Below, one piece after another: positions 33,962-43,421 of a DNA stretch of 64,000 nt. Below the pieces are notes generated by a model. It was not told the DNA's origin, searched no databases, and saw only the letters and a list, made by a program, of their open reading frames with translations. How positions within the stretch are numbered: position 1 is the first letter of the stretch; every line of letters begins with the position of its first letter. Position numbers and translations under genes: made by a program. The stretch comes from Pseudomonas khavaziana (lineage in GTDB: Bacteria; Pseudomonadota; Gammaproteobacteria; Pseudomonadales; Pseudomonadaceae). The DNA lies in contig NZ_JAHSTT010000013.1 in assembly GCF_019145205.1 (NCBI RefSeq), positions 1-64,000 on the forward strand, written 5' to 3'.

Positions 33962-34064
33962 CATGTAGGAGCGAGCTTGCTCGCGAAGAACGTCAACGAT
34001 AACGCGGTATCCTGGATAAACGCGTTGCCTGTGGGTTCTTCGCGAGCAAGCTCGCTCCTACATG
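33962..34064. repeat. Class B REPIN with 30-bp perfect inverted ends
   Basis: Positions 33962-33991 and 34035-34064 are exact inverted repeats, starting CATGTAGGAGCGAGCTTGCT. The right arm overlaps the 3' end of the anti-sigma gene, supplying its TAG stop. Confidence 0.9.
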
Positions 34065-34294
34065 ATGTCTTTACGCCTCTCTGCGGCCAGTCGTTCAGCC
34101 AGCGCATCAGCACCGTTCACCGGCTCCTGCGGCATACGCTTGAGCGTCGCCTGCATCAGGCGCATCTGACGGATAAAGCGCCGGCAGTTCGGGCAGAACA
34201 TCAAGTGATGACGCACCATCAGACGTTCACGAAAGGTCAGTTGCCCATCGAGATAGTCGCTGGAGCGTGCTACTTGTTCTTTACAGGTCAACAT
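34058..34294 (-). CDS. Anti-sigma factor with zinc-finger (zf-HC2) domain
   Basis: A 78-aa cytoplasmic anti-sigma protein. The zinc-binding motif is H-x3-C-x2-C in VRHHLMFCPNCRRFIRQM, with an upstream MLTCKEQVARSSDYLDGQL typical of ECF anti-sigma zinc domains. No membrane span is present, so it should sense a cytoplasmic signal. Its start overlaps the end of the sigma gene by 7 bp, a normal arrangement for such pairs. The stop codon comes from a REPIN (DIM then TAG), so the last residues may be a recent change. Confidence 0.87.
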   Translation of the reverse strand: MLTCKEQVARSSDYLDGQLTFRERLMVRHHLMFCPNCRRFIRQMRLMQATLKRMPQEPVNGADALAERLAAERRKDIM

Positions 34295-34902
34295 TCGCCC
34301 GTTTCCTCAAAATGCTCCACAGTGGCGAAGACTTTAAGCCGTGCCCGATGCAACAGCACACGCACGTTGGAGAGCGAAAGGCTTAGAAGATTACAGATTT
34401 CTTCCAGTTCCAGGCCCTGGCGCTCACGTAATACCAGCACGGCGCTTTGCAATTGGGACAGACTCAGAATCGTATGCTCCAGGCATTTGCGCAATTCATC
34501 TTCGGTCAGCAACGCTTCCGGGGTGTCCTGGTGCCAGGCATACGGGGCGACCGCCCAATGGCCATCATCCGGGCTGAAGCGGTCATCACCAATGGTGCCG
34601 TGGGGCGAAGGCAAATCGTCGAGCAGCACTTCCCGGCGATTGTGTTTGTAACGGCCTTTGGCAGCGTTGGCGGTGATGGTCAGCAGCCAGGTCTTGAGGC
34701 TGGAGCGTCCTTCGAACTTGGCCAGGTTGCGCACCACCGAGAGCCAGGCGTCTTGCACGACTTCGTCGGCGTGGCGCTGGCCGACGATGGCATAGGCCAC
34801 CGCTCGCATTGCACTCTGGTAAGTGGTGACCAATTCCTTATAGGCCCGCTGCTCTCCCTTGAGCAGGCGTTCAAGCAGGTGCGCGTCGTCCGCTGCTGCC
34901 AT
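34288..34902 (-). CDS. ECF-type RNA polymerase sigma factor
   Basis: A 204-aa sigma-70 family protein with region 2 (LVTTYQSAMRAVAYAIVGQR, then ADEVVQDAWLSVVRNLAKFE) and region 4 (LSQLQSAVLVLRERQGLELE and EEICNLLSLSLSNVRVLLHR). Region 3 is absent, as in ECF factors. The paired anti-sigma gene overlaps immediately downstream. The insert between regions 2 and 4 (RREVLLDDLPSPHGTIGDDR) is longer than usual for short ECFs. Its regulon is not deducible from the window. Confidence 0.9.
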   Translation of the reverse strand: MAAADDAHLLERLLKGEQRAYKELVTTYQSAMRAVAYAIVGQRHADEVVQDAWLSVVRNLAKFEGRSSLKTWLLTITANAAKGRYKHNRREVLLDDLPSPHGTIGDDRFSPDDGHWAVAPYAWHQDTPEALLTEDELRKCLEHTILSLSQLQSAVLVLRERQGLELEEICNLLSLSLSNVRVLLHRARLKVFATVEHFEETGEC

Positions 34903-34935
34903 CGTTTACCTCGATATTGCCTTGGAAATACGGTC

Positions 34936-35027
34936 AATGTGGGAGCTGGCTTGCCTGCGATGCAGACAACTCGGTGATTCAGGCACACCGAGCCGATGCC
35001 TTCGCAGGCAAGCCAGCTCCCACATTT
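34936..35027. repeat. REPIN, GTGGGAGCTGGCTTGCCTGC class (class D)
   Basis: ATGTGGGAGCTGGCTTGCCT at left and AGGCAAGCCAGCTCCCACAT at right, about 50 bp apart, upstream of the sigma gene. It is just 20 bp from the convergently oriented end of the KAS III-like gene. Confidence 0.85.
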
Positions 35028-35047
35028 GACCTCGGCCAGCCGTGCAA

Positions 35048-36169
35048 TCAGCGTTTACGCAGGATCACGCTGCCGATGGAATAGCCGGCGCCGAACGAGC
35101 TAAGCACCGCCACGGTGCCCTTGGGCAAGTCGTCCTGATAGGTGTGAAACGCAATCACCGAACCAGCGGAGCTGGTATTGGCATACGTATCGAGAATCAC
35201 CGGCGCTTCTTCCACCGACGCCTCGCGCCCCAGCAGTTTCTTCACGATCAGATGGTTCATGCTCAAGTTGGCCTGGTGCAGCCAGAAGCGCTTCACATCG
35301 GTGACGTCCAGCTGGTTTTCCGCCAGGTGGGCACCAATCAACTCGGCCACCATCGGGCAGACATCGCGGAAGACCTTACGGCCTTCCTGCACGAACAGCT
35401 TGTCAGGGGCGCCGATACCCTCTTCCGCGGTGCGGTTGAGGAAGCCGAAGTTGTTGCGGATGTTATTCGAGAACTGGGTCAGCAGCTTGGTGCTCACCAC
35501 CTCGAACTGGTGCTCGGACGTCGCCAGGTCAGCGCGCTCCAGGATCACCGCGGTGGCGGCATCACCAAAGATGAAGTGACTGTCGCGGTCACGGAAGTTC
35601 AGGTGGCCGGTGCAGACTTCCGGGTTGACCATCAGGATCGCCCGGGCCTGGCCCAACTGGATGCTGTTGGCCGCGTTCTGGATGCCGAAGGTGGCCGAGG
35701 AGCACGCCACGTTCATGTCGAAACCGAAGCCCTGGATACCCAAGGCTTCCTGGACTTCGATAGCAATCGCCGGGTAGGCGCGCTGCAGGTTGGAGCAGGC
35801 GACGATCACACCGTCGATATCGGCGGCAGTCTTGCCGGCGCGTTGCAGGGCCTGCTCGGCGGCGCCGACGGCCATTTGGCAGAGCACCGACCATTCGTCG
35901 TTGCTGCGCTCGGGCAAGCGTGGGGCCATGCGCTGAGGGTCGAGGATGCCGTCCTTGTCCATCACAAAACGGCTCTTGATACCGGACGCTTTCTCGATGA
36001 ATGCCGCGTTCGACTCAGTCAGCGCTTGCACATCGCCACGCTCGATGGCGGCCGCGTTGTCTGCGTTGAACTGTTGTACGTAGGCATTGAAAGACTGCAC
36101 CAGCTCTTCGTTGGAGATGCTGTTGGCCGGGGTATACAGGCCGGTGCCGCTGATGACGACGTTATGCAC
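35048..36169 (-). CDS. Beta-ketoacyl-ACP synthase III-like enzyme
   Basis: A 373-aa thiolase-superfamily enzyme of the KAS III/FabH type. The catalytic Cys is in DMNVACSSATFGIQNA near residue 135, with the active-site His in FWLHQANLSMNHLIVKKLLG and the Asn in DTYANTSSAGSVIAFHTY. The N-terminus HNVVISGTGLYTPANSIS is typical. At 373 aa it is longer than FabH (about 320), with an insert near 25-80. This suggests a specialised condensing enzyme, possibly acting on medium acyl-CoA. The start is GTG at 36169. The physiological substrate is unassigned. Confidence 0.87.
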   Translation of the reverse strand: MHNVVISGTGLYTPANSISNEELVQSFNAYVQQFNADNAAAIERGDVQALTESNAAFIEKASGIKSRFVMDKDGILDPQRMAPRLPERSNDEWSVLCQMAVGAAEQALQRAGKTAADIDGVIVACSNLQRAYPAIAIEVQEALGIQGFGFDMNVACSSATFGIQNAANSIQLGQARAILMVNPEVCTGHLNFRDRDSHFIFGDAATAVILERADLATSEHQFEVVSTKLLTQFSNNIRNNFGFLNRTAEEGIGAPDKLFVQEGRKVFRDVCPMVAELIGAHLAENQLDVTDVKRFWLHQANLSMNHLIVKKLLGREASVEEAPVILDTYANTSSAGSVIAFHTYQDDLPKGTVAVLSSFGAGYSIGSVILRKR

Positions 36170-36340
36170 GGTCGTTCCTCTAAATCTGTCAGGCAGAAGA
36201 TATTGGTACCGTCGTACCAAACTGTAAGTCGTTTGAGTCCATCAGGCGGGCATCAAACTGGCAATTCGTTATTCAATCTTGTGACCGCGAAGTTTGCCAC
36301 AACCCCGGGGATTTGGCGTCATGCGCCATACAAACACCGG

Positions 36341-36434
36341 AATGTGTGAGGGGGCTTGCTCTCGATTACGGTGTACCAGCCGCCGGATTTGTATCAGACA
36401 CACCGCTATCGGGAGCAAGCCCCCTCCCACATTT
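36341..36434. repeat. REPIN, class A, degenerate left unit
   Basis: AATGTGTGAGGGGGCTTGCT (with T for G and CTCGATTACGG variants) faces GGGAGCAAGCCCCCTCCCAC. It lies between the KAS III-like gene and hrpA. Confidence 0.8.
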
Positions 36435-36466
36435 GGGACCTGCCCAGTTCGGGAAACCGGGAAGGT

Positions 36467-39400
36467 TCAGGGCTCTACCTGGCTCCATTGCTTGCTCAAG
36501 CGCTTATCGGAAATCGGTACCTTGGTGCCCAACTGCTGGGCAAACAACGACACACGATATTCTTCCAGCCACCAGCGGTACAGCTCCAGCTGCGGGTCGC
36601 GCTTGCCTTCCTGGGTGTGTTTGTTCAGGCGATTCTGATATTGCGCCCACAGGCCGCCCAGTTCGGTGCTCCACACCCGGTCCTTCTGCACCTGGCTCGG
36701 CAGTTTTTCCAGGCGCAACTCGATGGCCTTGAGGAAACGCGGCAGTTCCTTGAACCATTGCGCCGGGGTTTCGCGCACGAACCCCGGGTATACCAGGTTG
36801 GCCAGTTGCTGCTTGATATCGTTCAAAGCTACCGCCTGGGCCAGGTCGATCTTGCCTTTGAAGCGCTTTTGCAGGCCGTGCCACAGCTTCAGTACTTCCA
36901 GGGTCAGGCGCGCCAGGCGTTCGGCGTGTTCGGTCCAGCTGCCGCGCTTGCGTTCCGCCAAAGCCGCCAGGCCGGCGCCATCACGAGGCAGGCTGGCTTC
37001 GCCTTCCAGGACGCAGGTGTCGAGGCTGGCCAGCAGGATGTCTTCCACCAGCGCGTCGATACGCCCCAACTCGCGGTACATCAAGCCCAACTCGGTCAAG
37101 CCCGGCAATTTGCCGCGCAGGAATTTCGCCGGCTCGGCCAATTGCTGCATCAGCAGACGCTGCAACGCGCGGCGATGCTGGAACTCAGCCTCGGCGGCGG
37201 TCGAGAAACGGCCTTCCTTGACCGTACCGTTTTCCTCTACCAGCGCCGGGTACACCGTCATCGACAGCCCGGCGATGTTTTGCTGGGTCTTTTCGGCCAC
37301 CGCCGCGAACACCTTGGCCTCCACCGGCTGCTGGCTTTTCGCGGTCTGTGGCACGGCCAGGGCGGCCTGGCTGGCTTCGGCAAACCGTGCGGTCAACTCG
37401 GCAAGGTCGCGGCCTTCGCCAAGGAACTTGCCCTGGCCGTCGACCACTTCCAGGTTCATCTTCAGGTGGCTTTCCACCTGTTGTGCCGCTTCGGCCCAGG
37501 CTTCATCGCTGACCCGCGCACCAGTCATGCGCAGCAGTTCGCGCCCCAGCGCCTGGGGCAGCGAGCCCTGGCCGAACTCGATACGTTGCAGCGCCGCCTT
37601 GACGAAGTCCGGCACCGGCACGAAGTTCTTGCGCAGCGCCTTGGGCAAGTTACGCACCAGGGCGATGCACTTGGCTTCGATCACGCCTGGCACCAGCCAC
37701 TCCAGGCGCTCGGCCGGCAAGGCCGGCAGCAACGGCGCCGGCACGCGCAGGGTGACGCCGTCGCGGGGGTGATTGGGTTCGAAGTGATAACTCAAGGCCA
37801 GCGCCAGGTCGCCCAGGTGCAAGGTGTCCGGATAATGCGCAGCGGTGACTTCACTGGCCTCACGGGCCAGCACGTCTTCTTCGCGCATGATCAGCAATTG
37901 CGGGTCTTTCTGGCTGTTGACCTTGTACCAGCTGTCAAAGGTGGCCGTCTGGTGGATCTCCGCCGGCAGGCGCGCGTCGTAGAAGGCGTAGAGGGTTTCT
38001 TCGTCGGCGAGGATGTCGCGACGGCGGGCCTTGGCCTCCAACTCGTCGAGTTGCTCCAGCAGGCGCTGGTTGGCTGTCAGGCACTTGGCCCGGGACTGAA
38101 TCTCACCGCGTACCAGGCCTTCCCGGATAAACAACTCGCGGGACACTACCGGGTCAATCGGCCCGTAATGCACCGGCCGACGTCCGACGATGATCAACCC
38201 GAACAGTGTGATTTGCTCAAACGCCACCACCTGGCCGCGCTTCTTCTCCCAATGGGGCTCGAAGTGGTTTTTCTTGATCAGGTGCCCGGCCAGCGGCTCG
38301 ATCCAGTCGGCGTCGATCTTCGCCACCATGCGCGCATAAAGCTTGGTGGTTTCCACCAACTCGGCAGTCATCAGCCATTGCGGGCGCTTCTTGCCAATGC
38401 CGGACGAGGGGTGGATCCAGAAACGCCGCTGCCGCGCACCGAGGTAATCGCCGTCTTCGGTCTTCTGGCCGATCTGGCTGAGCAGGCCGGACAGCACCGC
38501 CTTGTGCAGCTTGGGAAAGTCCGCCGGTTCTCTATTGACGCTCAACTGCATGTCGCGGCAGATCAGGCTCAACTGGCGATGGGAATCGCGCCACTCGCGC
38601 AGGCGCAGGTAGTTGAGGAAGTTCTTGCGACACCAGTTGCGCAGCGGGCTGGCGGTCAATTCCTGGCGTTGCTCTTCAAAGCCACGCCACAGGTTGACCA
38701 AACCGGCGAAGTCCGAGTCCGGATCTTTCCACTGCGCATGGGCCTGGTCGGCGGCTTGCTGACGTTCCGGTGGGCGCTCGCGGGGATCCTGGATCGACAT
38801 GGCGCTGGCGACAATCAGCACCTCCTGCAAACTGCCGAGCTTGGCCGCTTCCAGCAACATGCGACCCATGCGCGGGTCCACCGGCAAGCGGGCGAGCTGG
38901 CGCCCCAACGGGGTGAGCTGGCTGTTGCGGTCCACCGCCGAGAGTTCTTGCAGCAGGTTGAAACCGTCACTGATCGCCTTGCCATCCGGCGGTTCGATAA
39001 ACGGGAAATCGGTGATCTCGCCCAGGCGCAGGTGCAGCATCTGCAGAATCACGGCGGCCAGGTTGGTGCGCAAAATTTCCGGGTCGGTAAATTCCGGGCG
39101 GCCGATAAAGTCCTCTTCGCTGTACAAGCGAATGCAAATGCCCGGCTCGACCCGGCCACAGCGCCCCTTACGCTGGTTGGCGCTGGCCTGGGAGATCGCC
39201 TCGATGGGCAGGCGCTGCACTTTGGCGCGATAACTGTAGCGACTGATGCGTGCCGTGCCGCTGTCGATCACGTAGCGAATGCCCGGCACGGTCAGGGAGG
39301 TTTCTGCGACGTTGGTCGCGAGCACCACGCGCCGCCCTGGGTGGGACTGGAAAATGCGCTGCTGCTCAGCCGGTGACAGGCGCGCATACAGCGGCAGGAT

Positions 39401-40378
39401 CTCGGTGTGCTTGAGCTGGGCTTTGCGCAGCATATCGGCCGCGTCGCGGATCTCACGCTCGCCGGGCAAAAACACCAGCACGTCGCCGGGGCTGCGTCGC
39501 TCGCTACGCTCATAGGCGGCGATTTCATCGAGGGTGGCGAGGATCGCCTGGTCGACGGTCAGGTCGTCCTCGACACGGTTGCCCTCTTCGTCCTGCTCCA
39601 GGGTCAGCGGGCGATACCAGGTGTCCACCGGGAAGGTGCGGCCCGACACCTCGACAATCGGCGCGTCGTCGAAGTGCTTGGAAAAGCGCTCCAGGTCGAT
39701 GGTCGCCGAGGTGATGATGACTTTCAGGTCAGGGCGACGCGGCAATAGGGTCTTGAGGTAGCCGAGCAGGAAGTCGATGTTCAGGCTGCGTTCGTGGGCT
39801 TCGTCGACGATGATCGTGTCGTAGCGCTCGAGGTAACGGTCGTTCTGGGTCTCGGCCAGCAGGATGCCGTCGGTCATCAGCTTGACCAGGGTGTTGGCAT
39901 CGCTCTGGTCTTCGAAGCGCACCTGATAGCCGACCAACGCGCCCAATGGCGTGGCCAACTCTTCTGCTACACGGCTGGCGACACTGCGCGCCGCAATCCG
40001 GCGCGGTTGGGTGTGGCCGATCAGGCCGTATTGACCGCGGCCGATTTCCAGGCAGATTTTCGGCAACTGGGTGGTCTTGCCCGAGCCGGTCTCGCCGGCA
40101 ATGATCAGTACCTGATGCTTGAGCAGCGCGTCCTTGATCTCATCGCGCTTGGCGGCAATCGGCAGGCTGTCGTCATAGCGAATCACTGGCAGGCTGGCGC
40201 GCCGTGCCGTGACCTGGGCACAGGACGCTTGCATGCGCGCCACCCACTGCGCCAGCTTGTCCTCATCGGGCTTCTTGCGCAGCTCGAGCAACTGCCGACG
40301 CAAGCGGTGGCGGTCGGCGAGCATGGCGTGATCGAGGGTTTTGAGCAGTTGGTCGATGGTGGGTGCTTGGTCAGTCAT
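36467..40378 (-). CDS. hrpA: ATP-dependent RNA helicase HrpA
   Basis: A 1303-aa DEAH-box helicase. Motif I is GETGSGKTTQLPKICLE near residue 95, motif Ia HTQPRRIAARSVASRV, motif II DEAHERSLN, motif III TSATID, then TNVAETSLTVPGIRYVIDSG (20 residues), and the QRKGRCGR motif VI. The C-terminal half carries the HA2/OB-like domains and the long HrpA-specific region. E. coli HrpA resolves stalled or collided ribosomes. The length is as expected for full-length HrpA. Flanked by REPINs on both sides. Confidence 0.97.
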   Translation of the reverse strand: MTDQAPTIDQLLKTLDHAMLADRHRLRRQLLELRKKPDEDKLAQWVARMQASCAQVTARRASLPVIRYDDSLPIAAKRDEIKDALLKHQVLIIAGETGSGKTTQLPKICLEIGRGQYGLIGHTQPRRIAARSVASRVAEELATPLGALVGYQVRFEDQSDANTLVKLMTDGILLAETQNDRYLERYDTIIVDEAHERSLNIDFLLGYLKTLLPRRPDLKVIITSATIDLERFSKHFDDAPIVEVSGRTFPVDTWYRPLTLEQDEEGNRVEDDLTVDQAILATLDEIAAYERSERRSPGDVLVFLPGEREIRDAADMLRKAQLKHTEILPLYARLSPAEQQRIFQSHPGRRVVLATNVAETSLTVPGIRYVIDSGTARISRYSYRAKVQRLPIEAISQASANQRKGRCGRVEPGICIRLYSEEDFIGRPEFTDPEILRTNLAAVILQMLHLRLGEITDFPFIEPPDGKAISDGFNLLQELSAVDRNSQLTPLGRQLARLPVDPRMGRMLLEAAKLGSLQEVLIVASAMSIQDPRERPPERQQAADQAHAQWKDPDSDFAGLVNLWRGFEEQRQELTASPLRNWCRKNFLNYLRLREWRDSHRQLSLICRDMQLSVNREPADFPKLHKAVLSGLLSQIGQKTEDGDYLGARQRRFWIHPSSGIGKKRPQWLMTAELVETTKLYARMVAKIDADWIEPLAGHLIKKNHFEPHWEKKRGQVVAFEQITLFGLIIVGRRPVHYGPIDPVVSRELFIREGLVRGEIQSRAKCLTANQRLLEQLDELEAKARRRDILADEETLYAFYDARLPAEIHQTATFDSWYKVNSQKDPQLLIMREEDVLAREASEVTAAHYPDTLHLGDLALALSYHFEPNHPRDGVTLRVPAPLLPALPAERLEWLVPGVIEAKCIALVRNLPKALRKNFVPVPDFVKAALQRIEFGQGSLPQALGRELLRMTGARVSDEAWAEAAQQVESHLKMNLEVVDGQGKFLGEGRDLAELTARFAEASQAALAVPQTAKSQQPVEAKVFAAVAEKTQQNIAGLSMTVYPALVEENGTVKEGRFSTAAEAEFQHRRALQRLLMQQLAEPAKFLRGKLPGLTELGLMYRELGRIDALVEDILLASLDTCVLEGEASLPRDGAGLAALAERKRGSWTEHAERLARLTLEVLKLWHGLQKRFKGKIDLAQAVALNDIKQQLANLVYPGFVRETPAQWFKELPRFLKAIELRLEKLPSQVQKDRVWSTELGGLWAQYQNRLNKHTQEGKRDPQLELYRWWLEEYRVSLFAQQLGTKVPISDKRLSKQWSQVEP

Positions 40379-40454
40379 CAGCTACTTCGACGGTCATCTA
40401 TGTTATGCGCGGCCGGCAAGTGTGGCAGAAAAGCGACTCATCTGGCAGGTCAAA

Positions 40455-40546
40455 CATGTGGGAGGGGGCTTGCTCCCGATGACGGCGGGTAAGTTAATGA
40501 AGGTGTTGACTGATTCACCGCCATCGGAGCAGGCCCCCTCCCTCAC
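40455..40546. repeat. REPIN, class A, degenerate right unit
   Basis: CATGTGGGAGGGGGCTTGCT at left faces CATCGGAGCAGGCCCCCTCC at right; the right copy has lost a G and changed A to G, and ends CCCTCAC. It is between hrpA and the aceK stop codon. Confidence 0.8.
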
Positions 40547-40555
40547 CGGGATGCG

Positions 40556-42265
40556 TTAAAGCGGGTCCTTTCTGCGATAGGGGAACACATCGATGACCTT
40601 GCCGGCACGAATTGCGTCCTGCAGGCCCTTCCAGTAATCGGCGTTGTACAACTCGCCATGCAGCTCGTCGAACAGCTTGCGCTGGCCGGCGTCGGCAAAC
40701 AGGAACGGCGGGAATTCCTCGGGAAACACGTCCAGCGGGCCGATGGAGTACCAGGGCTCGGAGGCCATTTCATCCTCGGGGGTACGCGGTGCGGGGATAT
40801 GCCGGAAGTTGGCTTCGGTGAGGAAACAGATCTCGTCATAGTCGTAGAACACCACGCGGCCGTGACGGGTGACGCCGAAGTTTTTCAGCAGCATGTCGCC
40901 GGGGAAGATATTCGCCGCTGCCAGTTGTTTGATCGCCAGGCCGTAGTCTTCCAGGGCTTCGCGTACCTGGGCGGGGTTGGCGTTGTCGAGGTAGAGGTTG
41001 AGCGGGGTCATGCGCCGCTCGGTCCAGCAGTGACGGATGAGCACCGTGTCGCCTTCCACTTGCACCGTGCCGGCAGCGACTTCCAGCAGCTCGGCCAGGC
41101 ACTCTGGCTCGAACTTGCCCAGGGGGAAGCGAAAGTCGGCGAACTCCTGGGTGTCGGCCATACGCCCGACCCGGTCGACACTCTTAACCAGGCGATATTT
41201 CTCGATCACCGTGGCGCGGTTCACGTTTTTTGACGGCGAAAAGCGGTCCTTGATGATCTTGAACACAGTGTTGAAGCCTGGCAGCGTGAATACGCTCATG
41301 ACCATGCCGCGCACGCCGGGGGCCATGATGAACTGATCATCGGTGGTAGCCAGGTGGTTGATCAACGCGCGGTAGAACTCGGATTTGCCGTGCTTGTAGA
41401 AGCCGATCGAGGTGTACAGCTCGGCAATGTGCTTGCCCGGCAGGATGCGCTTGAGAAAGCCGATGAATTCGGCGGGCACCGGCACATCGACCATGAAATA
41501 GGACCGGGTGAACGAGAAGATGATCGATACGTCGGCTTCGTCGGTGATCAACGCATCGATCTGGATGCCACGGCCTTCGCGGTGCAGCAGCGGAATGACC
41601 AGGGGCCATTGTTCGTCACGCGTGTAGATGCGCCCTACCAGGTAGGCACCTTTGTTGCGGTAGAGCACCGAGGAAAACAACTCGACGTTGAGGTCCGGGT
41701 CTTTGCATACCCAATCCGGCAGGTTTTCCCGCAGTTGGGCTTCGAGGCGTTGCAGGTCTGCCGGCAGGTCGGCGTAGGGCTCGCTGAAACTGTAGTCAGC
41801 AAACACCTGCGCGAGCATCTGCGCAATATTACCGGTTGGCGTGTAGATCCGGGTTTGCGCCGCCCTTGCACGGCGCTGGCTTGGCCGAGTGGTGTGGATG
41901 AACATGCAGCGGTCGCTGATCAGGTCATGGCTGAACAGGCCGCAGAAGATCGAGTTGTACCAGGTCTCGGAGAGTTCATCGTCAAAGCGCAGGTCGATCA
42001 GGTCGATATAGGCGCTTTTCACCTGGGGCCACAGGTCGATGTCCAGCAGCGCGGCCGCTTCGGTGCTGGCTCGCAGGCGCGTGGTGACCTCGGCGACTTT
42101 CTCTTCATAGAGGTTGATACGCGCCGCCGAGGCGGCCTGCCCCTGCTGCCACTGCGCCTTCTCGAAACGTTCGCGGGCGCCATCGGTGATCAGGCGAAAG
42201 TGCTCACGGTAATCATCAAAACCGTCGAGGATCATCCGGGCGATAGCGAGGGCGGGCTGCGACAT
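40556..42265 (-). CDS. aceK: Isocitrate dehydrogenase kinase/phosphatase
   Basis: AceK phosphorylates and dephosphorylates isocitrate dehydrogenase to divert carbon into the glyoxylate shunt. The 569-aa length is typical. Recognisable segments are the N-terminal regulatory domain (about 1-300; IDLIDLRFDDELSETWYNSI), the ATP-loop region around MAPGVRGMVMSVFTLPGFNT, and the catalytic segments NIFPGDMLLKNFGVTRHGRV and VVFYDYDEICFLTEANFRHI. The DYDE metal-binding motif is intact. It is monocistronic. Here it is not adjacent to aceA or aceB. Confidence 0.97.
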   Translation of the reverse strand: MSQPALAIARMILDGFDDYREHFRLITDGARERFEKAQWQQGQAASAARINLYEEKVAEVTTRLRASTEAAALLDIDLWPQVKSAYIDLIDLRFDDELSETWYNSIFCGLFSHDLISDRCMFIHTTRPSQRRARAAQTRIYTPTGNIAQMLAQVFADYSFSEPYADLPADLQRLEAQLRENLPDWVCKDPDLNVELFSSVLYRNKGAYLVGRIYTRDEQWPLVIPLLHREGRGIQIDALITDEADVSIIFSFTRSYFMVDVPVPAEFIGFLKRILPGKHIAELYTSIGFYKHGKSEFYRALINHLATTDDQFIMAPGVRGMVMSVFTLPGFNTVFKIIKDRFSPSKNVNRATVIEKYRLVKSVDRVGRMADTQEFADFRFPLGKFEPECLAELLEVAAGTVQVEGDTVLIRHCWTERRMTPLNLYLDNANPAQVREALEDYGLAIKQLAAANIFPGDMLLKNFGVTRHGRVVFYDYDEICFLTEANFRHIPAPRTPEDEMASEPWYSIGPLDVFPEEFPPFLFADAGQRKLFDELHGELYNADYWKGLQDAIRAGKVIDVFPYRRKDPL

Positions 42266-42419
42266 GCGGGAAACCTCGAGCGGGTAGCTGGAAGCCCAGA
42301 GCTTAGCCAGTGAACGGTGGCAGGAGAAGGAAGATTTTTCATGGGCCGCGGTACTTAGAGATTGTGTCGACCAGGACGCTGGGCAACACTCCCCCGCCTG
42401 ATTGGCGTAGGAGTTTTCC

Positions 42420-43316
42420 GTGAGACCTGTTGATACCCTCTACTTGCTGGGACTGGCGGCCATCTGGGGCGCGAGTTTCCTGTTCATGCGCATCATCGCG
42501 CCGGAAATCGGCACCGTGCCGACTGCATTTTTCCGCGTGTCGATTGCTGCCGCGGGGTTGTTGGTGATCCTGGCGATGATGCGCGTGAGCTGGGATTTCC
42601 AGGGCAAGTTCAAGACGGTACTGCTGCTGGGCGTAATCAACTCAGGGATCCCGGCGACCATGTACTCGGTGGCGGCCCAGGTATTGCCGGCGGGTTATTC
42701 GGCGATCTTCAATGCCACCACGCCGCTGATGGGCGTGCTGATTGGCGGGGTGTTCTTCAGCGAACGCCTGACACCGTCGAAAGTCGCGGGGGTAGCCCTG
42801 GGGCTGCTTGGCGTAGCCGTGCTCACGCGTGCGGGGCCGGTGGCCTTTGATCTGCAATTGTTGATGGGCGCACTGGCGTGCCTGCTGGCGACCACCTGCT
42901 ATGGCTTTGCCGGTTTTCTGGCGCGGCGCTGGCTGGATCAGCGCGGCGGGTTGGACAGTCGCCTGTCGGCCCTGGGCAGCATGCTCGGCGCTACATTGTT
43001 CCTGCTGCCGTTTTTTGCCTACAGCGCCATCAGCCAGCCACCGGCGAGCTGGGGCGGCTGGCAGGTATGGGCGTCGTTGCTGGGGTTGGGGCTGGTGTGC
43101 ACGGCGTTTGCCTACATCCTGTACTTCCGCTTGCTGTCATCGATTGGCCCGGTCAAGTCGATGACTGTGACCTTTATGATCCCGCCATTCGGCGTGCTCT
43201 GGGGCGCGTTGCTGCTGGATGAGCCATTGTCCATGGCCCATCTGTATGGCGGAGTGTTGATTGCAGGGGCGTTGTGGTTGGTGCTGCGCCCGGCCAAATT
43301 ACACCCCCCAAGGTAG
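42420..43316 (+). CDS. EamA-family (DMT) permease
   Basis: A 298-aa ten-helix EamA transporter. The first repeat has LYLLGLAAIWGASFLFMRII and FNATTPLMGVLIGGVFFSER. The second has TAFAYILYFRLLSSIGPVKS and IPPFGVLWGALLLDEPLSM. The start is GTG at 42420. The stop TAG is the first codon of a class B REPIN. The gene is divergent from aceK. The substrate is unknown; such proteins export amino acids or small metabolites. Confidence 0.87.
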   Translation: MRPVDTLYLLGLAAIWGASFLFMRIIAPEIGTVPTAFFRVSIAAAGLLVILAMMRVSWDFQGKFKTVLLLGVINSGIPATMYSVAAQVLPAGYSAIFNATTPLMGVLIGGVFFSERLTPSKVAGVALGLLGVAVLTRAGPVAFDLQLLMGALACLLATTCYGFAGFLARRWLDQRGGLDSRLSALGSMLGATLFLLPFFAYSAISQPPASWGGWQVWASLLGLGLVCTAFAYILYFRLLSSIGPVKSMTVTFMIPPFGVLWGALLLDEPLSMAHLYGGVLIAGALWLVLRPAKLHPPR

Positions 43317-43412
43317 GAGCGAGCTTGCTCGCGAAAAACCTGAGAGCACTCTGTTCATTCAGGATGCCCTCGTAATCGTTGACGTTCTTCGCGAGCAAGC
43401 TCGCTCCTACAG
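43312..43412. repeat. Class B REPIN overlapping a stop codon
   Basis: GGTAGGAGCGAGCTTGCTCG and its reverse complement bound about 60 bp. The left unit supplies the TAG stop of the preceding permease gene. The element sits between two convergent EamA genes. Confidence 0.87.
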
Positions 43413-43421
43413 GGCTGGGTT

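Noticed and set aside
36356..39376. A 1006-codon plus-strand open frame
   Set aside because: It is entirely antisense to hrpA, begins in a REPIN and shows the Gln/His/Arg-rich composition of a high-GC shadow frame.
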